A stretch of 9,248 bases of DNA from an uncultured Clostridia bacterium (GTDB taxonomy: Bacteria > Bacillota > Clostridia > Christensenellales > UBA1242): NCBI GenBank assembly GCA_934746185.1, contig CAKVEY010000038.1, forward strand, positions 1-9,248, given 5' to 3'. The translations under genes were made by a program, and so were the position numbers. The notes under the pieces are model-generated. The model did not search any database. It worked only from the letters and a program-made list of their open reading frames with translations, and was not told where the DNA came from. This document shows, one piece after another, positions 5,936-9,248 of this stretch (position 1 is its first letter; every line of letters begins with the position of its first letter).

Positions 5936-6700
5936 TTAATTTTTTATTTGTGTACCCATATGATTTATCGTAAAATTGTCCTTATAAATAATATCTCCAA
6001 TACATTTAATTGTGTAACCACGCTTTTGAAGTCTGTCTAATACCATAGGTAGTGCGTCTAATATATGGTCGGAATTATTATGGCATAAAATGATAGAGCC
6101 GTTAAACACCTTGTTTAGTATTCTAGTAGTTATATCAACAGCACTTATTCCTTTCCAGTCTAAACTATCTACGTCCCATTGAATTGTAGTTAAATTTAAA
6201 CTTTCGCAGGTTTCTATTAAGGTATTATTATAACTACCATAAGGTGGTCTAAATAATTCAACCTTTTTGCCTGTTGTATCTTCCAAAATTTTTACGCTTG
6301 TTTCTAGTTCTAATTTCATTTGGTTAGCATCTAATTTTGCCATATCTGGATGCGTGTTAGAATGCGTGCCTATTTCAAAGCCATTTTCGGCAATTTTTTT
6401 AGTTATTTCGGGATAATTTTCTACCCAAAAACCAACTAAAAAGAATGTTGCGTTAGCGTTATATTCTTTTAAAATTTCCATAATTTTTTCAGTTTTATCT
6501 GCTCCCCAAGCAGCATCAAAACTAATAGCAACAACTTTTTCGTTTGTTTTTACATTATAAATAGGAACTTTTCTTAAATTTCCCCCGAAATACACTGATG
6601 CAGCAACAGTTCCGTTAAAAGATATTGAAAGCAAAATTCCTGCCAAAACAACTGCTAAAAACATCAAAAGAGATTTCATTTTTACTACGATAAAATGCAT
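5936..6700 (-). CDS. PdaB-like polysaccharide (peptidoglycan-type) deacetylase
   Basis: I chose the ATG at 6700 because AAAGGTGGG lies just upstream; the longer frame from 6760 has no ribosome site. The 254-aa product has a signal anchor (about residues 8-28, LLMFLAVVLAGILLSISF) and then a NodB-type carbohydrate esterase 4 domain. Visible motifs: KVVAISFDAAWG (motif 1, D62 as catalytic base), HSNTH (motif 2, H113 and H117 as metal ligands), RPPYG (151-155), DSLDW (178-182) and ILCHN (motif 5, H207). The second aspartate of the usual TFDDGP motif is alanine here. PdaB proteins of spore formers also lack that residue, which supports a sporulation-type assignment over a general chitin deacetylase. 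It would act outside the membrane on cell wall or spore cortex. It is first in an operon with ssb. Confidence 0.88.
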   Translation of the reverse strand: MHFIVVKMKSLLMFLAVVLAGILLSISFNGTVAASVYFGGNLRKVPIYNVKTNEKVVAISFDAAWGADKTEKIMEILKEYNANATFFLVGFWVENYPEITKKIAENGFEIGTHSNTHPDMAKLDANQMKLELETSVKILEDTTGKKVELFRPPYGSYNNTLIETCESLNLTTIQWDVDSLDWKGISAVDITTRILNKVFNGSIILCHNNSDHILDALPMVLDRLQKRGYTIKCIGDIIYKDNFTINHMGTQIKN

Positions 6701-6833
6701 ATTTCCCACCTTTATTGTATAACAAAATTTCAAAATTTTCGTAAAAGAAAAAATGTTCATTCTGTCTTATTTTGTCAAATTAAATTTTTTAATTTTCTAA
6801 CTTATTATATTAGGTGATAAATTTTTTTATGCA

Positions 6834-6862
6834 GAAAAAAACGCACAAAAACTGTGCGTTTA
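6834..6862 (-). terminator. Strong minus-strand terminator with no protein gene ahead of it
   Basis: On the minus strand AAACGCAC (6861-6854) pairs with GTGCGTTT (6846-6839) around a 7-base loop and is followed by more T residues to 6835. On the plus strand the stem is not followed by a T run. The only thing it can terminate on the minus strand is the structured region 6863-7190. Confidence 0.8.
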
Positions 6863-6893
6863 GTCAATGCTGTTTGAAACTAGCAAAATATAA

Positions 6894-6927
6894 GCACTTT
6901 AATCTATAAAAGATTAAGGTGTTTTTT
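6894..6927 (+). terminator. Plus-strand hairpin followed by six T residues
   Basis: GCACTTTAATCT (6894-6905) pairs along its full length with AGATTAAGGTGT (6911-6922), using two G-T wobbles, and TTTTTT follows (6922-6927). It has the form of a plus-strand terminator, but no plus-strand gene precedes it. It may instead be a helix of the candidate RNA. Confidence 0.45.
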
Positions 6928-7217
6928 CACTCTCTTAACTGTAAAAAGAAACAAATATTACAGATGTTGTCAAGGATTGTCGCCAATAGCGACATACACT
7001 TTAACCTTGACAACAAAGAATATTTGTTTACCATAATAAAAAAGAGAAAAACTAACAGCAAAAAGCGAAAGTGTGTTATGTTTACCAACACTTTCACTTT
7101 TTGTATGCGTTAATTTAGTTTATAGGTGTGTGCTTGTCTTCGGTGGAGCGAAGCGACACCGACTTGTATCAAGACAAGCACACGTCTAACTGCCATTAAT
7201 AAAATTTTTGAAAAGTA

Positions 7218-7246
7218 TTGAAATATGAATTTATTTATGTTATAAT
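7218..7246 (+). promoter_or_regulatory. Promoter of the small gene at 7273
   Basis: TTGAAA (7218-7223) and TATAAT (7241-7246) are 17 bases apart. The start would fall near 7253, leaving a 20-base leader that contains the ribosome site AGGAG. Confidence 0.85.
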
Positions 7247-7272
7247 GAATTAGTTTAGTAAAAGGAGATATT

Positions 7273-7542
7273 ATGACAATTCAAGAATTATATGATTTTT
7301 TAGGTAAATTTATAAAAAAACATCCAGAATGTAAAGATCAAAAAATAATGGTTAAAAATTTAAAAGACGAATCTACTTGGGAAGAAGTTACATTTTTATC
7401 AGATACCGTTGTGTCTTCTTGTCCACAATATGGCTCACCTCTTTATTTTCATTCAAAAACTCAAGAAGAAGTTACAAAAAAATGCATAGAAAAGATGAAA
7501 AAATTAGAAGAACAAGAAGATGACTATGATTATTATCTTTAG
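7273..7542 (+). CDS. 89-aa protein of unknown function
   Basis: A clear gene by signals: consensus promoter, AGGAG 5 bases before the ATG, and a terminator 6 bases past the stop. The product is soluble, with no signal peptide or membrane segment. Residues 1-20 look helical (TIQELYDFLGKFIKKHPEC), the middle looks like beta strands (KIMVKNL, WEEVTFLSD), and the last 30 residues form a charged helix ending in an acidic stretch (EEQEDDYDYYL). Two cysteines (C20, C50) and a third near the C-terminal helix are scattered, not in a metal-binding pattern. I do not recognise the family. It is monocistronic and flanked by the structured region on one side and a membrane-protein operon on the other. Confidence 0.85.
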   Translation: MTIQELYDFLGKFIKKHPECKDQKIMVKNLKDESTWEEVTFLSDTVVSSCPQYGSPLYFHSKTQEEVTKKCIEKMKKLEEQEDDYDYYL

Positions 7543-7547
7543 CTTAT

Positions 7548-7580
7548 AAAAAAGGGATGTCAATTTGACATCCCTTTTTT
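7548..7580. terminator. Bidirectional intrinsic terminator
   Basis: GGGATGTCA (7554-7562) pairs with TGACATCCC (7566-7574) around a 3-base loop, with six A residues before and six T residues after. It serves the plus-strand 89-aa gene and the convergent minus-strand membrane operon. Confidence 0.92.
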
Positions 7581-7628
7581 ATCACTAGTTTCAATTGCCT
7601 TAGCCCTTATACTAATTTTTTTTATTAT

Positions 7629-8045
7629 TTACTTTAATGCTCCACTAAAAATTAAAATTGAGCCAATAATTAGTGCTAAAATTATTATAATTAATAAACT
7701 TAACGCAACCCAACTTAATGGTTTTTTGTTTAAACAAAATTGTTTAACTAATGCGTTTATAGCTAGTGGCAAATACACAAGCGAATAAAATGCTAAGGTT
7801 ATACCTATTAATGTTACAATAATTCCAAATATTATAGAAAAAGTTGCAATTAATGTAACACCCCAAACAATTAGAGCAATAGCACCAGCACAATTTATTA
7901 AAAATAGTATGCTAAACAAAATTGATTTTTTAGCCATAACTGTGCTAACTTGTTTTGCTTCTTCATTATTTTTAATTTCATTATAAATATCTCTTATGTT
8001 TACAAATTGATTAAAAACTCCAAAAATAAGTGTAAATATCGACAT
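7629..8045 (-). CDS. Small integral membrane protein, unknown function
   Basis: The 138-aa product has a short amphipathic N-terminus (MSIFTLIFGVFNQF), a charged loop (18-40) and then three strongly hydrophobic segments at about 41-62, 64-92 and 112-134, the middle one long enough for a hairpin. No catalytic or transporter motif is visible. Its ATG is 2 bases after the stop of the upstream membrane-protein gene, and the GGGGAG ribosome site lies inside that gene's end, so translation is likely coupled and the two proteins are probably made in fixed proportion and may form a complex. No signal peptide cleavage site is evident. Function is not assignable. Confidence 0.8.
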   Translation of the reverse strand: MSIFTLIFGVFNQFVNIRDIYNEIKNNEEAKQVSTVMAKKSILFSILFLINCAGAIALIVWGVTLIATFSIIFGIIVTLIGITLAFYSLVYLPLAINALVKQFCLNKKPLSWVALSLLIIIILALIIGSILIFSGALK

Positions 8046-8047
8046 AA

Positions 8048-8881
8048 TTAATATCTCCCCAATATAGAACCACCTGTTGTTCTACTAGATAAATCTTTAA
8101 TTTTTTTAATAGAATTATTTTGATTAATAAAATCTTGTTGTTTTTCTATTTCAAGATTGTTAAACCAAACTTGTTCTTTTTTTCTTTCTTTTGTTATAAA
8201 AATTGAGATAACTAAGCAAGTAGCAAACATAACTATACTTAAAACAATAATAAATATTCCAAGTCCACCGTTTAACAAGCCTTCAAACGCAAACAAAATA
8301 ACTAATGCTAATGAAACGCCCATCATAATATATAAACCTAATAAGTACCTTTTCACTTCAAAGCCTTTTGCCATTTCTTGTTTAGATAAGTTAATAAACG
8401 ATAAATTTTTTATTGTAAATTTTACAAGTAACCAAACTACTGCAATAGGAATTAATAATAAAATAATAATTAAAACATAAATCCAAGTTACAGCAAGTGA
8501 TGCTACGCCAGATAACCCTAAACTTTTACCTAATGTTTCTTTTGAATAAACACTAACTGTACCACTAATTAATTCAGCAAACATAGGAAAAATACCCGAA
8601 ACAATATATGCAACAATAAAACCTACTGCTATCAAAATTGTTAAGGCAAGCATAGAATAACCAATAATTTGAAATAATTTTCGTGGCTTTTCAGGTTTAT
8701 CTAACGAATAATTTAGTTTAGGTACATCAACGCCATATTGTTTACCTTTCTTTCTAGCCTTTTGAAGTTTTTTGTACATATATTTAGAATAACTTTGTTT
8801 TTCAATATCTTCATTTACTATTTGATTATTATTGTCAAGGTTATCTTCTTTTATTTGTACATTATCTTTTATTTCTTCCAT
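8048..8881 (-). CDS. Four-span membrane protein with basic cytoplasmic N-terminal domain, unknown function
   Basis: The 277-aa product starts with an acidic stretch (1-28), then a very basic segment (YMYKKLQKARKKGKQYG, 34-50), then four membrane spans at about 70-98, 125-155, 179-202 and 206-230, and ends in a charged tail (231-277) with a glycine-rich end (TTGGSILGRY). The basic residues before span 1 and after span 4 suggest both ends are cytoplasmic. The ATG has AAAGGAG upstream and a strong promoter lies 18 bases before that, so this is the first gene of a two-gene operon with the 138-aa membrane protein. No enzyme, permease or secretion motif is recognisable. Confidence 0.82.
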   Translation of the reverse strand: MEEIKDNVQIKEDNLDNNNQIVNEDIEKQSYSKYMYKKLQKARKKGKQYGVDVPKLNYSLDKPEKPRKLFQIIGYSMLALTILIAVGFIVAYIVSGIFPMFAELISGTVSVYSKETLGKSLGLSGVASLAVTWIYVLIIILLLIPIAVVWLLVKFTIKNLSFINLSKQEMAKGFEVKRYLLGLYIMMGVSLALVILFAFEGLLNGGLGIFIIVLSIVMFATCLVISIFITKERKKEQVWFNNLEIEKQQDFINQNNSIKKIKDLSSRTTGGSILGRY

Positions 8882-8898
8882 TAATTCTCCTTTAAAAA

Positions 8899-8928
8899 AG
8901 TATATTAAATAAAATAAACATTTGTCAA
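8899..8928 (-). promoter_or_regulatory. Promoter of the two-gene membrane operon
   Basis: On the minus strand TTGACA (8928-8923) and TATACT (8904-8899) are 18 bases apart, followed closely by the AAAGGAG ribosome site and the ATG at 8881. Confidence 0.85.
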
Positions 8929-8960
8929 ACTAATTTTATACAATTTTGTCTTATTTGTAT

Positions 8961-8985
8961 AAAAAAGGAGCTTAAACTCCTTTTA
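8961..8985 (-). terminator. Terminator of the gene entering from the right edge
   Basis: On the minus strand AAAAGGAG (8984-8977) pairs with CTCCTTTT (8970-8963) around a 6-base loop and continues into T residues. It begins at the stop codon of the acidic-tailed gene. Confidence 0.8.
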
Positions 8986-9248
8986 TTATTCTTCATCGCT
9001 ATCGTCTTCATTTTCTTCGTCTTCATCTTCGCCGTCAAGGTTTTTAATCTTTTTATTAAATCTATCGTAATTTAATATTCTTTTAGCACTTTCAAATTTA
9101 CTTTCATTATCATTAATAAAATATACTTTTTTGTTAATTTCATTAATAAAATTTTGAAATTGAACCATATTTAATTTGTCTGGGTAATTTTGCAAAATTA
9201 TTTTTACAATGTTATCGTGTCCCTTAGAAAATTTAGACTCATAATCAC
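8986..9248 (-). CDS. C-terminal part of an unknown protein with a highly acidic tail
   Basis: The frame is open to the right edge of the window, so this is the last 87 codons of a longer gene. The TTG at 9195 is an internal leucine codon, not a start. The visible part is a helical, lysine- and asparagine-rich segment (KIILQNYPDKLNMVQFQNFI, then FESAKRILNYDRFNKKIKNL), ending in a tail of about 16 residues made almost only of aspartate and glutamate. Acidic tails of this sort occur in nucleic-acid mimics, chaperones and RNA polymerase delta-like proteins, but nothing else here supports any of those. It has its own terminator and is separate from the membrane operon downstream. Confidence 0.75.
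   Translation of the reverse strand, partial: DYESKFSKGHDNIVKIILQNYPDKLNMVQFQNFINEINKKVYFINDNESKFESAKRILNYDRFNKKIKNLDGEDEDEENEDDSDEE

Larger units (their letters stand above)
6834..7190 (-). ncRNA. Candidate structured non-coding RNA of unknown family
   Basis: This stretch of about 355 bases has no credible protein frame but many long helices, given as plus coordinates: 7128-7140 with 7171-7183 (13 bp, perfect), enclosing 7141-7145 with 7157-7161; 7059-7065 with 7097-7103 plus 7067-7074 with 7088-7095; 6949-6959 with 7019-7029 (11 bp), enclosing 6966-6975 with 7005-7014 (10 bp) and 6978-6983 with 6989-6994; and 6894-6905 with 6911-6922. The minus strand ends in a clean intrinsic terminator. 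No good minus promoter is visible; a weak TTTCAA/ATTAAT pair lies near 7195-7225. On the minus strand one helix gains a G-U pair (7066/7096), but two wobble pairs in 6894-6922 favour the plus strand, so the strand is not certain. It is not tmRNA, RNase P or SRP RNA by motif. Other readings are an array of hairpins from a small dispersed element, or a replication or recombination site. Confidence 0.5.

Noticed and set aside
5858..6040. 60-codon plus-strand open frame
   Set aside because: It is antisense to the junction of the pdaB-like and ssb genes and has no ribosome site.
6919..7113. 64-codon plus-strand open frame
   Set aside because: It lies across the inverted repeats of the structured region, has no ribosome site, and its sequence is set by the helices.
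6834..7190. tmRNA, SRP RNA or 6S RNA identity for the structured region
   Set aside because: No tRNA-like end or tag frame, no SRP Alu/GNAR signature and no long rod with a single central bubble could be found.
8157..8480. 107-codon plus-strand open frame
   Set aside because: It is antisense to the 277-aa membrane protein gene, which has a promoter and ribosome site of its own.

Overview
The window is strongly AT-rich bacterial DNA using the standard genetic code (TAA ends most genes). It most likely comes from a spore-forming Clostridia-type Firmicute. The evidence is a class A RNase P RNA gene, a PdaB-like polysaccharide deacetylase of the kind common in spore formers, a two-OB-fold single-stranded DNA-binding protein of the clostridial type, AGGAG ribosome sites and TTGACA/TATAAT promoters. 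I cannot name the species.

Left part (1-3235) looks accessory. A plus-strand run of three overlapping genes (a truncated one, a 219-aa protein with features of mobile-element accessory proteins, and a small cysteine-rich protein) ends at a terminator shared with a convergent gene. That convergent gene encodes two zinc ribbons fused to a C-terminal PD-(D/E)XK-type nuclease domain. Divergent from it, across a near-perfect 24-bp palindrome, is a DDE transposase of the IS481/rve type with an intact catalytic triad. After its terminator comes a gene-free stretch (3236-3500) holding a GC-rich 18-bp palindrome, a second inverted repeat and a short tandem repeat.

Middle part (3500-6700) is core-like and all on the minus strand. 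In transcription order it holds: pdaB-like gene then ssb in one operon, a terminator, rnpB with its own consensus promoter and terminator, then a membrane-anchored metzincin-type metalloprotease. The protease gene has a perfect consensus promoter placed so close to the ATG that its message should be leaderless, and it is broken by a single in-frame TAA before the zinc site.

The stretch 6834-7190 has no credible protein gene but is packed with long perfect helices and ends, on the minus strand, in a clean intrinsic terminator. I read it as a structured non-coding RNA of a family I do not recognise. This is the best candidate for something undescribed here. The strand is favoured as minus but not settled.

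Right part (7200-9248): a small unknown plus-strand gene with its own promoter, a bidirectional terminator, a two-gene minus-strand operon of unknown membrane proteins with a strong promoter, and the 3' end of an unknown gene with a very acidic tail.
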